DNA of 64,000 bases from JAPPHA01 sp963662815. GTDB lineage: Bacteria; Pseudomonadota; Alphaproteobacteria; Rhodobacterales; Rhodobacteraceae. Below are positions 55,157 through 64,000 of this stretch, in pieces. The notes beneath the pieces were generated by a model. The model had not been told where the DNA came from and did not search any database. It worked only from the letters and a program-made list of their open reading frames with translations. The translations under genes were made by a program, and so were the position numbers. Each line of letters opens with the position of its first letter. Positions within the stretch are counted from its first letter, which is position 1. Where the stretch lies: assembly GCA_963662815.2 (NCBI GenBank), contig CAXXWA010000015.1, positions 8,927-72,926 of the forward strand, given 5' to 3'.

Positions 55157-57965
55157 AGTCGATACCTCCCCTGACGTTTCGGACGAGGTGCGCAGGACGA
55201 CCTGCTACATGTGCGCATGCCGCTGCGGCATCAACGTGCACATCAAGGACGGACAGGTGAAGTACATCGAGGGGAACCGGGACCACCCCGTGAACCGCGG
55301 CGTGCTTTGCGCCAAGGGATCCGCCGGGATCATGCAGCACTATTCTCCGGCGCGGCTCCGCGCGCCCCTGTTGCGAACAGGCAGGCGGGGAGAGGGAAAG
55401 TTCCGGGAAATCAGCTGGGAAGAAGCGCTCGACACCGCCGTCAAGTGGCTCGATCCGATACGGAAACGGGCGCCGCGGGAACTCGCGTTCTTCACTGGCC
55501 GCGACCAGTCCCAGTCGCTGACCGGCTGGTGGGCGCAGCAGTACGGCACGCCGAACTTCGCGGCGCACGGCGGGTTTTGTTCGGTGAACATGGCCGCCGC
55601 CGGAATCTACACGCTCGGCGGCGCGTTCTGGGAATTCGGACAGCCGGACTGGGAGCACGCCCGCCTGTTCATGATCTTCGGCGTCGCCGAGGACCACGAC
55701 AGCAACCCGATCAAGCTCGGCATAAGCCGGCTGAGAGCCCGCGGCGCAAGGATCATCGGCGTCAACCCGATCCGCACCGGTTACAATGCAGTCGCCGATG
55801 AATGGATCGGCATCACCCCCGGAACCGACGGGCTGTTCATTCTCGCAATCGTCCACGAACTCCTGAAGTCCGGGAAAGTGGATCTCGACTACCTCCTGCG
55901 CTACACCGACGCGCCCTTCCTCGTCGCGGTTGACGGCGACCCCGAGCATCGCGGGAAGTTTCTTCGCGACAGCGAAGGACGGCCGCAGGTTCTCGACCGG
56001 AAGACTGGCGAACCGGCGCCGTATTCGGCGGCGGGAGTCGAACCGCAGCTGATCGGCGAGCTTGCCGAGGGCGGGCGAACGTTCCGGCCTGTCATGCGGC
56101 TGCTCGCCGAAAGGTACCTGGCACCGGAATACTCCCCCGAAGCGGCTGCCGGGAAGTGCGGCGTCAGCGCCCGGCGAATCCGGGCCGTCGCCGCCGAGCT
56201 CGCGCGCGTCGCGTTCGAGGAAACGGTCACCATCGACCAGCCCTGGACCGACTGGAAAGGCATTCGGCACGAAAAGATGACCGGACGTCCCGTCGCCTTT
56301 CACGCCATGCGCGGGATTTCGGCGCATTCGAACGGTTTCCAGACCTGCCGGGCGCTGCACGTCCTGCAGATTCTCCTCGGGACCGTCGAGGCGCCGGGCG
56401 GATTCCGCTTCAAGCCTCCATATCCTAAGCCGGCCGACATTCATTCGCGGCCGCACAGCCGCGCCGTCCCCGGAAAGCCTCTCGACGGCCCGCAGCTCGG
56501 ACTGCCGCTCGGTCCCGAGGATCTCGCGCTCGATCCCGACGGCTCGCCGGCGCGGATTGACAAGGGATTCACCTGGGAGAACCCGCTGTCCGTCCACGGC
56601 ATGTTGCACATGGTGATATCGAATGCGCATGCTGGCGACCCCTACCCGATCGACACGCTATTCCTCTACATGGCGAACATGTCCTGGAATTCCTCCATGG
56701 ATCCCTCCGGCGTCATGGACATGCTCACCGATACCGGCGAAGACGGCGAGTACCGAATTCCGCGCATCATCTATTCCGACAGCTATTCGTCCGAAATGGT
56801 CGCCTTTGCCGACCTTGTCCTTCCGGACACGACCTATCTCGAACGCCACGACTGCATTTCGCTCCTTGACCGGCCCATCAGCGAACCCGACGCGGCCGCA
56901 GATGCCATTCGCTGGCCGGTCGTGGAACCGGACCGGGACGTCCGCTGCTTCCAGTCGGTTCTCATCGAACTCGGCGCGCGACTCGGGCTTCCCGGCTTCG
57001 TCGCAGAGGACGGATCTCCCGCCTACCGCGACTATGCCGACTACATGACGAACCACGAGCGAAGGCCGGGGATAGGCCCGCTCGCCGGCTTTCGCGGCGC
57101 TTCCGGCGACGGGCGGGGACGCGGGAGCTCAAATCCGGGCCAAATAGATGCCTACATCGGAAACGGCGGCTTCTGGCACGACCCGGTTCCCGCAGAGGGC
57201 CGCTATTTCAAGCCCTGGAACCGGGCCTACCAGGACTGGGCGGTCGCGAGAGGCTTTTTCGACGAGCCGCAGTTCTACGTCTTCAACCTGTACCTCGAAC
57301 CCCTGCAGATGTTCCGCCTCGCCGCCGGCGGCCACGGCCGCCTGCAGCCGCCGGACCACCTCCGCGACCGGCTGAGGTCCTCCATGGACCCGCTCCCGGT
57401 CTGGTGGATGCCGTTCGAGGAGCAATGCGTCGACGCGGACGCCTTTCCGCTGCACGCAATCAGCCAGCGGCCTCCTGCGATGTACCACAGCTGGGGAAGC
57501 CAGAATGCCTGGCTTCGCCAGATTCACGGCGGCAACGTCCTCTACGTTCCCACGCGCGTCTGGGAACGGCACGGTTTCGACGACGGGGACTGGGCATATC
57601 TCCAGTCCCGCCACGGCCGCATACGGGTGCCCGTCGCGCGCATGGACGCGCTCAACGAAAACACTGTCTGGACATGGAACGCGATCGGCAAGCGCAGGGG
57701 TGCATGGGCGCTCGACGAAGGCGCCCCGGAAGCGGAACGCGGTTTCCTGGTCAATCACCTCATGAGCGAACTCCTGCCGCCGAGGGGTGACGGGATGCGC
57801 TGGTCCAACAGCGACCCGGTCACCGGCCAAGCGGCCTGGTTCGATCTCAGGGTGAGGATCGAGAAGGCTCCGCGGGGCGGCGCATGCGAACCGGAGATAC
57901 CGGCGCAGGCGTCGCCGGTCAAAAGGGGCAGCGGCATTCTCCGTTTCGGCGAGAACTGGTCATGA
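55149..57965 (+). CDS. soeA: molybdopterin catalytic subunit of sulfite dehydrogenase SoeA
   Basis: A 938-residue DMSO-reductase-family enzyme without signal peptide, so cytoplasmic. Residues Cys19, Cys22, Cys26 and Cys54 (CYMCACRCG...VLCAKG) bind a 4Fe-4S cluster. Cys144 (HGGFCSVNMAAAGIYTLGG) is the likely molybdenum ligand, and the C-terminal molybdopterin-binding domain contains HSWGSQNAW. With SoeB and SoeC it oxidises sulfite to sulfate and reduces quinone. Identification rests on the order A-B-C, cytoplasmic location and Pta next door; other quinone-linked molybdoenzymes (polysulfide or arsenate type) are possible but less likely. A frame extending upstream to 54702 is rejected. Confidence 0.83.
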   Translation: MPEVDTSPDVSDEVRRTTCYMCACRCGINVHIKDGQVKYIEGNRDHPVNRGVLCAKGSAGIMQHYSPARLRAPLLRTGRRGEGKFREISWEEALDTAVKWLDPIRKRAPRELAFFTGRDQSQSLTGWWAQQYGTPNFAAHGGFCSVNMAAAGIYTLGGAFWEFGQPDWEHARLFMIFGVAEDHDSNPIKLGISRLRARGARIIGVNPIRTGYNAVADEWIGITPGTDGLFILAIVHELLKSGKVDLDYLLRYTDAPFLVAVDGDPEHRGKFLRDSEGRPQVLDRKTGEPAPYSAAGVEPQLIGELAEGGRTFRPVMRLLAERYLAPEYSPEAAAGKCGVSARRIRAVAAELARVAFEETVTIDQPWTDWKGIRHEKMTGRPVAFHAMRGISAHSNGFQTCRALHVLQILLGTVEAPGGFRFKPPYPKPADIHSRPHSRAVPGKPLDGPQLGLPLGPEDLALDPDGSPARIDKGFTWENPLSVHGMLHMVISNAHAGDPYPIDTLFLYMANMSWNSSMDPSGVMDMLTDTGEDGEYRIPRIIYSDSYSSEMVAFADLVLPDTTYLERHDCISLLDRPISEPDAAADAIRWPVVEPDRDVRCFQSVLIELGARLGLPGFVAEDGSPAYRDYADYMTNHERRPGIGPLAGFRGASGDGRGRGSSNPGQIDAYIGNGGFWHDPVPAEGRYFKPWNRAYQDWAVARGFFDEPQFYVFNLYLEPLQMFRLAAGGHGRLQPPDHLRDRLRSSMDPLPVWWMPFEEQCVDADAFPLHAISQRPPAMYHSWGSQNAWLRQIHGGNVLYVPTRVWERHGFDDGDWAYLQSRHGRIRVPVARMDALNENTVWTWNAIGKRRGAWALDEGAPEAERGFLVNHLMSELLPPRGDGMRWSNSDPVTGQAAWFDLRVRIEKAPRGGACEPEIPAQASPVKRGSGILRFGENWS

Positions 57966-58732
57966 CCAGCCTCCCGGACACCACGGAGCGGCGCCTTGGC
58001 CTCGCCATCGACCTCGACATATGCGTCGGCTGTCACGCCTGCGTCGTCAGTTGCAAGGGCTGGAACACGACCGGATACGGCGCGCCGCTCTCCGATACGG
58101 AGCCCTACGGCAGGAACCCGTCCGGGACCTTTCTCAATCGCATCCACACCTTCGAAGTGAAGCGCAGCGGGCAGCCGGCGGATGTCGTGCACTTCCCGAA
58201 GTCCTGCCTGCATTGCGAGGACGCCCCCTGCGTGACGGTCTGCCCGACCGGCGCCAGTTACAAGCGCACAGAAGACGGAATCGTCCTCGTCAACGAAGAC
58301 GACTGCATCGGATGCGGCCTGTGCGCATGGGCATGTCCCTACGGCGCACGGGAACTGGACGCTGCCGAGGGCGTCATGAAGAAGTGCACGCTTTGCGTAG
58401 ACCGGATCTACAACGAGAATCTTCCGGAAGAGGACCGGGAACCGGTTTGCGTCCGGACCTGTCCGGCGAATGCCCGTCACTTCGGGGACTTCTCCGACCC
58501 GGAAAGCGCCGTGTCGCGCATGTCCGAGGAGCGCGGCGGGGTCGATCTCATGCCCGAGCAGGGTACGCGCCCGGTAAACAAGTACCTCCCGCCACGGCGA
58601 TCGCCCGTCGGCGATCAGCCGCCGCCGGGTGCGGACGGAGCAATCGACGTGCTCGCGCCGTTTCTCGAACCTGTCGCCGAGACGCCGGAGGGCGTACTCG
58701 GCTGGATCGATCGCGCCCTCGGCCGGCTCTGA
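57962..58732 (+). CDS. soeB: 4Fe-4S electron-transfer subunit SoeB
   Basis: A 256-residue ferredoxin-like subunit with four Cys clusters: CVGCHACVVSCKGWN, CLHCEDAPCVTVCPTGAS, CIGCGLCAWACPYGAR and the split CTLCVDRIYN...CVRTCPANAR. It passes electrons from SoeA to the membrane anchor. ATG 57962 overlaps the soeA stop as ATGA, so the upstream frame starting at 57884 is rejected. Confidence 0.92.
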   Translation: MTSLPDTTERRLGLAIDLDICVGCHACVVSCKGWNTTGYGAPLSDTEPYGRNPSGTFLNRIHTFEVKRSGQPADVVHFPKSCLHCEDAPCVTVCPTGASYKRTEDGIVLVNEDDCIGCGLCAWACPYGARELDAAEGVMKKCTLCVDRIYNENLPEEDREPVCVRTCPANARHFGDFSDPESAVSRMSEERGGVDLMPEQGTRPVNKYLPPRRSPVGDQPPPGADGAIDVLAPFLEPVAETPEGVLGWIDRALGRL

Positions 58733-59607
58733 TGCACCCAGCGCCGTCGATCATTCTGTTCACCTCCGTATCCGGCCTCGGTTTCGGCCTGCTCGCGTTC
58801 CTTTGTCTCGGCATGCCCGCAACCGGCGGGAAGGCCGCGTTCTTCTGGTTCCTGGCGGCCTATGTCCTCGCGGCGGGCGGCCTCGCGGCTTCGGCATTCC
58901 ACCTCGGCAGGCCTTCGCGCGCGCTCAAGGCGTTCACGCAGTGGCGTTCGTCCTGGCTCAGCCGGGAAGCCGTCGTATCCATTGCCGCACTCGCGGTGGC
59001 CGGCGTGCATGCGCTGTTCCTGATGTTCGGCGGCGGAGGCCATGCGCTGATCGGGGTATCCGCGGCAGTGCTCTGCCTCGCAACCGTGTTCTGCACGGCG
59101 ATGATCTACACCCAGCTCAGAACCGTGCCCCGCTGGAATCACCCGGTGACGCCCGCCGCGTTCCTCCTCTACGCGCTTTCCGGCGGCGCAATGCTCGCCG
59201 GCGAGAGGGAAATTGCGGTGCCGCTCCTCGGACTCCTCGCCGGCGTGCAGTTCGCGGCGTGGCGCATCGGCGACAGGCGGTTCGCGCGGGCCGGATCGAC
59301 ACCGGAGTCCGCGACCGGGCTCGGCAACCCCGGACGCGTGCGCCTCCTGGAGTCCCCGCACACCGGCCCGAACTATCTCACAAAGGAAATGGTCTTCGTC
59401 GTCGGGCGCAAGCATGTTCGCGCGCTGCGCGTAATTTCCCTTGCCTGCGCATGCATCCTTCCGCTGGCGATCTTCGTGGTGCCGGCCCAGGGACCGTTAC
59501 CGGCCGCAGCCGCGGTTCCGATCCACTTTGCCGGGCTGCTGGCGGCGCGCTGGCTGTTCTTCGCCGAGGCCGAGCACGTCGTCGGTCTCTACTACGGAAA
59601 TCGCTAG
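58732..59607 (+). CDS. soeC: membrane anchor subunit SoeC (DmsC/NrfD-like)
   Basis: A 291-residue protein with about eight membrane helices, beginning MHPAPSIILFTSVSGLGFG, of the DmsC-type quinone-reducing anchors. ASAFHLGRPSRALKAF is a conserved DmsC-like loop. Start 58732 overlaps the soeB stop as TGATG. It anchors SoeAB at the cytoplasmic face and hands electrons to quinone. Confidence 0.88.
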   Translation: MHPAPSIILFTSVSGLGFGLLAFLCLGMPATGGKAAFFWFLAAYVLAAGGLAASAFHLGRPSRALKAFTQWRSSWLSREAVVSIAALAVAGVHALFLMFGGGGHALIGVSAAVLCLATVFCTAMIYTQLRTVPRWNHPVTPAAFLLYALSGGAMLAGEREIAVPLLGLLAGVQFAAWRIGDRRFARAGSTPESATGLGNPGRVRLLESPHTGPNYLTKEMVFVVGRKHVRALRVISLACACILPLAIFVVPAQGPLPAAAAVPIHFAGLLAARWLFFAEAEHVVGLYYGNR

Positions 59608-59656
59608 GCGCGGGGCTGGGTCCACGCGGTGCGGCGGATCGTTCCCGCGCCTTCGC

Positions 59657-60565
59657 CTACAACAGGACGAGGATGAGGATGCTGCCGACGACAAGAAGTA
59701 TGCCGGCGACCTCGCGCCGGGTGATCCGTTCGCGGAACACGAAGTAGGACCCGGCGAAGGTGAACACCAGTTCGATCTGCCCGAGCGCCTTCACGTAGGC
59801 GGCATGCTGCATTGCAAAGGCCGCGAACCAGCAAAGGCTGCCGAGCATGCTGTTCACGCCGACCAGGCCGGAAAGCCTCCAGGACAGCAGCACGGCCGTT
59901 ATCTGCCCTGCTTCCCTGATTCGGAGATACGCCGCCATGGCGGCCGCCTGGAAGATCGTGACTGCCGCGAGCGTCACCGATGCGCGGACCAGGACGCCGG
60001 CGTCGCCAAGAGCAAGCGTCGCGCCGCGGTAACCGATCGCCGAGACGCCGAAGAGAAACCCCGCAGCCAGTCCGAATCCCGTTGCGCGATTGAATATCCG
60101 GTCCCGCGGCGAAAGCCGCGACGCGTCCGGCGAACGCGAATCCGACATCAGCAGCACCCCGGCGAGTCCGACGATCACGGCCAGGAGGCCGGCACTGGAC
60201 AGGCCCTCGCCTAGAACCACGAGCGAGAGGACCGCGGTCTGTATGGTCTCGGTCTTCTTGAAACCGATCCCGACGGCGAAGTTGCGCTCGCCGAACAACG
60301 CGACGACACACATCGTCGCGACGATCTGGGCCAGCCCGCCGACGCCCGCGAAGATCGCGAACTCCGCGTTCGCCGCGGGCAGGCGATTGCCGAACCCGAA
60401 CAGGAGAACCGCGACCAGCGCGGCGGCGAGCGGTGCGCCGTAGAAGAACCTCGTGAATGTTGCGCCCGCCGTCGATAGACGGGAATCCTTCAGGTGCTTC
60501 TGCAGCATGAAGCGGAGATTCTGGAAGAATGCGGCTGCAACGGTTATTGGAATCCATGCGTCCAT
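59657..60565 (-). CDS. EamA/DMT-superfamily transporter
   Basis: A 302-residue protein with ten predicted helices in two repeats (e.g. AEFAIFAGVGGLAQIVATMCVVALFGERNFAVG; FAMQHAAYVKALGQIELVFTFAGSYFVFRE). The E-R-F pattern near the end of each repeat is typical of EamA metabolite exporters. Start 60565 (MDAWIPITV) follows GAAGAGACGG; an upstream start at 60646 is unlikely. Its 3-prime end converges on soeC with 49 bases between. The substrate is unknown, possibly an efflux carrier for sulfonate-derived metabolites, but nothing shows this. Confidence 0.85.
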   Translation of the reverse strand: MDAWIPITVAAAFFQNLRFMLQKHLKDSRLSTAGATFTRFFYGAPLAAALVAVLLFGFGNRLPAANAEFAIFAGVGGLAQIVATMCVVALFGERNFAVGIGFKKTETIQTAVLSLVVLGEGLSSAGLLAVIVGLAGVLLMSDSRSPDASRLSPRDRIFNRATGFGLAAGFLFGVSAIGYRGATLALGDAGVLVRASVTLAAVTIFQAAAMAAYLRIREAGQITAVLLSWRLSGLVGVNSMLGSLCWFAAFAMQHAAYVKALGQIELVFTFAGSYFVFRERITRREVAGILLVVGSILILVLL

Positions 60566-60774
60566 GACCGTCTCTTCGCATGCCGAACGGGAAGGGTCGA
60601 CACCCGTGTCGCTGCGGCCTCCCGAATCCGGCGCGGTTGCCGGCAACCCGGATCCCTGCCGGCCATCCCTGAGCGGCAGCGCGGCACTTTACTTGCCCGC
60701 CGCCGCCGATGTATTCACGCACGCGGCTGGAAGCCGAAACGAAATTCATCACCGGACAATCCTGGAGGGTCAGG

Positions 60775-61779
60775 ATGAGATACATTAAAACGACGCTCGC
60801 GGCCCTTGCGGTCGCGCTGTCCGGCCCGGCGGCCATGGCAGCGTGCGACGACGGCGAAACGGTCATCAAGTTCAGCCATGTCTCGAATACCGACAAGCAT
60901 CCCAAGGGCATCGCTGCAACGCTCCTTGCGGAACGGGTAAATTCCGAGATGAACGGAACCGCCTGCATGGAGGTGTTTCCGAACTCGACGCTCTACGACG
61001 ACAACAAGGTCCTGGAAGCGCTTCTCCAAGGCGACGTCCAGCTCGCCGCACCGTCTCTGTCGAAATTCGAGAAGTTCACGAAGCAGTTCCGCATTTTCGA
61101 CCTTCCGTTCATGTTCAGGAATATCGAGGCCGTCGATGCGTTCCAAAACTCCGAAGCCGGACAGGCGATGAAGGACATAATGCGAAAGCGCGGCCTCCAG
61201 GGACTCGCATTCTGGCACAACGGCATGAAGCAGATGTCGGCCAACCGGCCGCTCATTCTGCCGGAAGACGCCGAGGGTTTGAAGTTCCGGGTCCAGCCGT
61301 CGGATGTCCTCGTGGCGCAGATGGAAGCCATTGGCGGTTCGCCGCAGAAGATGGCGTTTGCCGAAGTGTACGGGGCGTTGCAGCAGGGTGTTGTCGACGG
61401 GCAGGAAAACACATGGTCGAACATCTACGGAAAGAAGTTCTTCGAGGTCCAGGACGGAATCACCGAGACCAACCACGGAATCATCGATTACCTGCTCGTT
61501 GCCTCCGTGGACTGGCTTGACGGCCTTCCCGATGACGTTCGTTCGCAGCTCCTCGAGATTGTCGCCGAGGTCACGGAAACGCGGAACGGGGAAGCGTACC
61601 GCGTGAACCAGGCGGCGAAGCAGTCGGTTGTCGACGCTGGCGGCATCGTCCGCGAACTGACGCCGGAACAGCGCGAGGCCTGGGTGGACGTAATGAAGGT
61701 CGTCTGGGACAAGTTCGAGGCCGACGTCGGCGCAGACAACATCGCCGCCGCGCAGTCGTTCAACGTGACGGACAACTAG
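60775..61779 (+). CDS. dctP: TRAP transporter substrate-binding protein (DctP)
   Basis: A 334-residue periplasmic binding protein with a signal peptide (MRYIKTTLAALAVALSGPAAMAA). Family segments: IKFSHVSNTDKHPKG, QLAAPSLSKFEKFTKQF, ADGLKFRVQPSDV-like (GLKFRVQPSDVLVAQ, with the conserved ligand Arg) and FAEVYGALQQGVVDGQENTW. The pattern is close to C4-dicarboxylate binders. Start 60775 follows GGAGGGTCAGG. It heads a dctPQM operon diverging from the EamA gene. Confidence 0.92.
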   Translation: MRYIKTTLAALAVALSGPAAMAACDDGETVIKFSHVSNTDKHPKGIAATLLAERVNSEMNGTACMEVFPNSTLYDDNKVLEALLQGDVQLAAPSLSKFEKFTKQFRIFDLPFMFRNIEAVDAFQNSEAGQAMKDIMRKRGLQGLAFWHNGMKQMSANRPLILPEDAEGLKFRVQPSDVLVAQMEAIGGSPQKMAFAEVYGALQQGVVDGQENTWSNIYGKKFFEVQDGITETNHGIIDYLLVASVDWLDGLPDDVRSQLLEIVAEVTETRNGEAYRVNQAAKQSVVDAGGIVRELTPEQREAWVDVMKVVWDKFEADVGADNIAAAQSFNVTDN

Positions 61780-61844
61780 GCGGTCCGACCTCGGCACCGC
61801 CGCGGCTCCGACGCGAGCCCGCGGCGGCGCGAGTCCGAACGGCC

Positions 61845-62513
61845 ATGCCTCCGAAACGGCGCATCGCGGACAGGGTCGAGGAAACCCTGATCGCCGGAAT
61901 CCTCGGATTGATGACCCTGCTGACGTTCGCCAACGTCGTGGCGAGGTACGGGTTCAATTCCAACATTCTCTGGGCGCTGGAGCTCACCGTCTTCCTGTTC
62001 GCCTGGATGGTCCTCCTCGGCGTCTCCGTCGCCGTGAAAACCGGCGCGCATCTCGGCGTCGACATTATCGTGATGTCGGTCGGGCCTGCCCCGCGAAGGG
62101 TTCTCGGTCTGGTTTCCGCCGCCCTTTGCATCGCCTTCGCCCTCCTCCTCCTCAAGGGATCCTGGGACTACTGGGCGAATTTCGCGAACCTTCCGCGCAC
62201 CGAGGGCCGGTGGTTTCCGACCGGGTTCGAAGACAGCTTCCGGGGCAAGGGCTGGTACGAGACCCAGGACATTCCGATGCCGGGAGTGCTGCGGTTTCTC
62301 GAGGACATATTCAACGAGGGAGACCCCTACGAAAAGATACCCAGGTTCATTCCCTACGCAGTCCTGCCGCTGTCGGCGGCGCTGATGCTCCTGCGCCTGA
62401 TCCAGGCCGTGATCCGGCTCTGGACGGGAGAAATCCACATGCTGATTGCCGGACACGAGGCCGAGGAAAGCGCGGACGGAACCGGCGGCGCGGGTCCGCC
62501 TGCGGACAGGTGA
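61845..62513 (+). CDS. dctQ: TRAP transporter small permease (DctQ)
   Basis: A 222-residue membrane protein, longer than most DctQ proteins because of a polar stretch between helices 3 and 4 (about residues 108-165, WYETQDIPMPG) seen in C4-dicarboxylate-type small permeases. ALELTVFLFAWMVLLGVSVAVKTGAHLGVDI is the characteristic motif. It ends 7 bases before dctM. Confidence 0.88.
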   Translation: MPPKRRIADRVEETLIAGILGLMTLLTFANVVARYGFNSNILWALELTVFLFAWMVLLGVSVAVKTGAHLGVDIIVMSVGPAPRRVLGLVSAALCIAFALLLLKGSWDYWANFANLPRTEGRWFPTGFEDSFRGKGWYETQDIPMPGVLRFLEDIFNEGDPYEKIPRFIPYAVLPLSAALMLLRLIQAVIRLWTGEIHMLIAGHEAEESADGTGGAGPPADR

Positions 62514-62520
62514 CGATTCG

Positions 62521-63897
62521 ATGGCGGTCGTTCTTCTCTTCGCGATGGTCATCGGGTTCCTGTTGATCGGGATGCCGATTGCCGTGTCGCTCGGGCTCTC
62601 TTCGATCCTTTTCCTGCTCTGGTTCTCGGACAGTTCGCTCGCATCCATCGCGCAAACGCTCTTCAGCGCCTTCGAAGGACACTACACTCTTCTCGCCATC
62701 CCGTTCTTTATTCTGGCGTCGTGCTTCATGTCGACCGGCGGCGTCGCCCGTCGTGTCATCCGGTTTTCGGTCGCATGCGTCGGACACTTTCCCGGCGGAC
62801 TCGCGATAGCCGGCGTATTTGCCTGCATGCTGTTCGCTGCCCTTTCCGGCTCTTCGCCAGCGACGGTCGTCGCGATCGGCACCATTGCCATCGCCGGCAT
62901 GCGGCAAGCGGGCTACTCGAAGGACTTCGCCGCGGGAGTCATCTGCAATGCCGGCACCCTCGGAATCCTGATTCCTCCGTCGATCGTCATGGTTGTCTAT
63001 GCCGCGGCAGTCGAGGTTTCGGTCGGCAGAATGTTCCTTGCGGGCGTAATTCCCGGCCTCACGGCGGGCCTCATGCTCATGATCACGATCTATGTCGTGG
63101 CGCGGGCAACCCACCTTCCGAGAGGGCGGTGGACGGGCTGGAAGGAGGTCTTCACATCCGGGCGCGACGCCGGCTGGGGCATCCTGCTGATCTTCATCAT
63201 CCTCGGCGGAATCTACGGCGGCGTGTTCACCCCGACGGAGGCCGCCGCCGTGGCGGCCGTCTACGCCTGGGCCGTCGCCAGCTTCGTCTACCGGGACATG
63301 GGCCCGCTCGCCACGGTGGGCGATGAACCGAACATGAGGATTTCCGAGAGACCCTCGGCGCTTGTCCATGCCCTCTGGCACCGGGACACCCGGGCAACCC
63401 TGCACGAAGCGGGCATGCTCACCGTGGTTCTCCTGTTCGTCATCGCCAATGCGCTCATCCTCAAGCACGTGCTGACCGACGAGCAGATTCCGCAAAAGAT
63501 CACCGAGACCATGCTTGCGGCAGGTTTCGGACCGCTTGCTTTCCTGATCGCCGTCAATCTGATCCTCCTGGTCGGAGGCCAGTTCATGGAGCCGTCCGGA
63601 CTCCTGGTCATCGTGGCGCCCCTGGTGTTTCCGATCGCGGTTTCGCTGGGGATCGATCCCATTCACCTCGGCATCATCATGGTCGTGAACATGGAAATCG
63701 GGATGATAACGCCGCCGGTCGGCCTGAACCTTTTCGTGACCTCCGGGGTGGCGCAGATGCCGATTATCCGGGTCGTACGGGCCGCGCTGCCGTTCCTCGC
63801 CGTTCTGTTCGTCTTTCTTGTCATCGTGACCTATGTGCCCTGGCTGTCGACATTCCTTCCGAACGCCCTCATGGGACCGGAAATCGTGACGAGATAG
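62521..63897 (+). CDS. dctM: TRAP transporter large permease (DctM)
   Basis: A 458-residue membrane protein with about 12 helices. GTLGILIPPSIVMVVYAAAV, FTPTEAAAVAAVYAW, GGQFMEPSGLLVIVAPL and MITPPVGLNLFV are DctM hallmarks. Start 62521 is seven bases after dctQ. A hydrophilic loop of about 40 residues (SERPSALVHALWHRDTRA) lies mid-protein. Last gene of the third TRAP operon. Confidence 0.92.
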   Translation: MAVVLLFAMVIGFLLIGMPIAVSLGLSSILFLLWFSDSSLASIAQTLFSAFEGHYTLLAIPFFILASCFMSTGGVARRVIRFSVACVGHFPGGLAIAGVFACMLFAALSGSSPATVVAIGTIAIAGMRQAGYSKDFAAGVICNAGTLGILIPPSIVMVVYAAAVEVSVGRMFLAGVIPGLTAGLMLMITIYVVARATHLPRGRWTGWKEVFTSGRDAGWGILLIFIILGGIYGGVFTPTEAAAVAAVYAWAVASFVYRDMGPLATVGDEPNMRISERPSALVHALWHRDTRATLHEAGMLTVVLLFVIANALILKHVLTDEQIPQKITETMLAAGFGPLAFLIAVNLILLVGGQFMEPSGLLVIVAPLVFPIAVSLGIDPIHLGIIMVVNMEIGMITPPVGLNLFVTSGVAQMPIIRVVRAALPFLAVLFVFLVIVTYVPWLSTFLPNALMGPEIVTR

Positions 63898-63902
63898 ACC
63901 GG

Positions 63903-63926
63903 GGTCCGCCGCGGTTCCGGCGGGCC
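63903..63926 (+). terminator. hairpin after the third TRAP operon
   Basis: GGTCCGCCG (63903-63911) pairs with CGGCGGGCC (63918-63926), 9 bp with one G-U, around a 6-base loop, starting six bases after the dctM stop codon. No T-run follows directly, so it may be a weak or factor-assisted terminator. Confidence 0.45.
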
Positions 63927-64000
63927 GCGCCAGCCCAATGGCATTTTGTTAGTCGTGCGGAATTTTCGTTCTGATTTTCGTCCGGACGCAGGGCTCTGAT

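Overview
The window reads as a GC-rich (low to mid 60s percent by eye) alphaproteobacterial chromosome segment from a heterotroph rich in transporters. The evidence is the gene content: a DUF2125 protein, a GlpSTPQUV-type glycerol ABC system, PreT/PreA pyrimidine reduction, three TRAP transporters, and a Pta-SoeABC sulfite block next to a MocR-type regulator. This combination is typical of Rhodobacterales/Rhodospirillales-like bacteria. No rRNA or CRISPR array was seen. One tRNA, tRNA-Ala(CGC), is present.

Layout. 0-7.4 kb is a decayed zone: a branched-chain-amino-acid-type substrate-binding protein gene split by an apparently intact IS1634-like element (10-bp inverted ends, 6-bp target duplication), a cupin gene, an IS5-family remnant, a LysR regulator that looks leaderless, and a broken nucleotidyltransferase. 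7.5-10.6 kb carries a QmcA/NfeD membrane pair, a ChaC-like gamma-glutamylcyclotransferase and a DUF2125 protein. 10.7-19.2 kb is a glycerol island: glpV-S-T-P-Q-U on the minus strand and glpR-glpD diverging from it. 19.8-29.2 kb is a minus-strand pyrimidine/hydantoin catabolic cluster: preT, preA, amidohydrolase, hydantoinase and a dedicated NMT1-type ABC importer. 29.3-39.0 kb holds an ABC exporter, a sugar-acid dehydratase, and a probable operon of TRAP transporter, glutamine-synthetase-like ligase and iron alcohol dehydrogenase. 39-41.8 kb is mostly gene-poor with one Uma2 gene. 41.8-46.6 kb is a second TRAP transporter followed by an NCS2 permease with an unusual C-terminal ATPase-like domain. 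46.8-48.9 kb has a YciI protein, a Tat-exported sulfite-oxidase-family enzyme and the tRNA. 49-51.7 kb is again decayed (IS30 remnant, diverged repeat). 51.7-59.6 kb carries a Nudix hydrolase, a MocR/TauR-like regulator and the tightly overlapped pta-soeA-soeB-soeC block. 59.7-63.9 kb carries an EamA transporter and a third TRAP system.

How the parts work together. Glycerol-type substrates would enter by GlpSTPQV, be phosphorylated by a kinase not in the window, and be oxidised by GlpD under GlpR control. Pyrimidines or hydantoins would be imported, reduced by PreTA, ring-opened by HydA and decarbamoylated by the amidohydrolase. Acetyl phosphate and sulfite from sulfonate breakdown would be handled by Pta and SoeABC, but the sulfoacetaldehyde acetyltransferase (Xsc) expected beside them is absent here.

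Most unusual features: the NCS2 permease with an RsbW-like C-terminal domain; the asymmetric pair of GlpS/GlpT ATPases, whose lost motifs fall in the same composite ATP site; the missing xsc with a candidate direct-repeat operator in its place; the IS-split binding-protein gene; and the leaderless LysR gene with a palindrome over its start codon.
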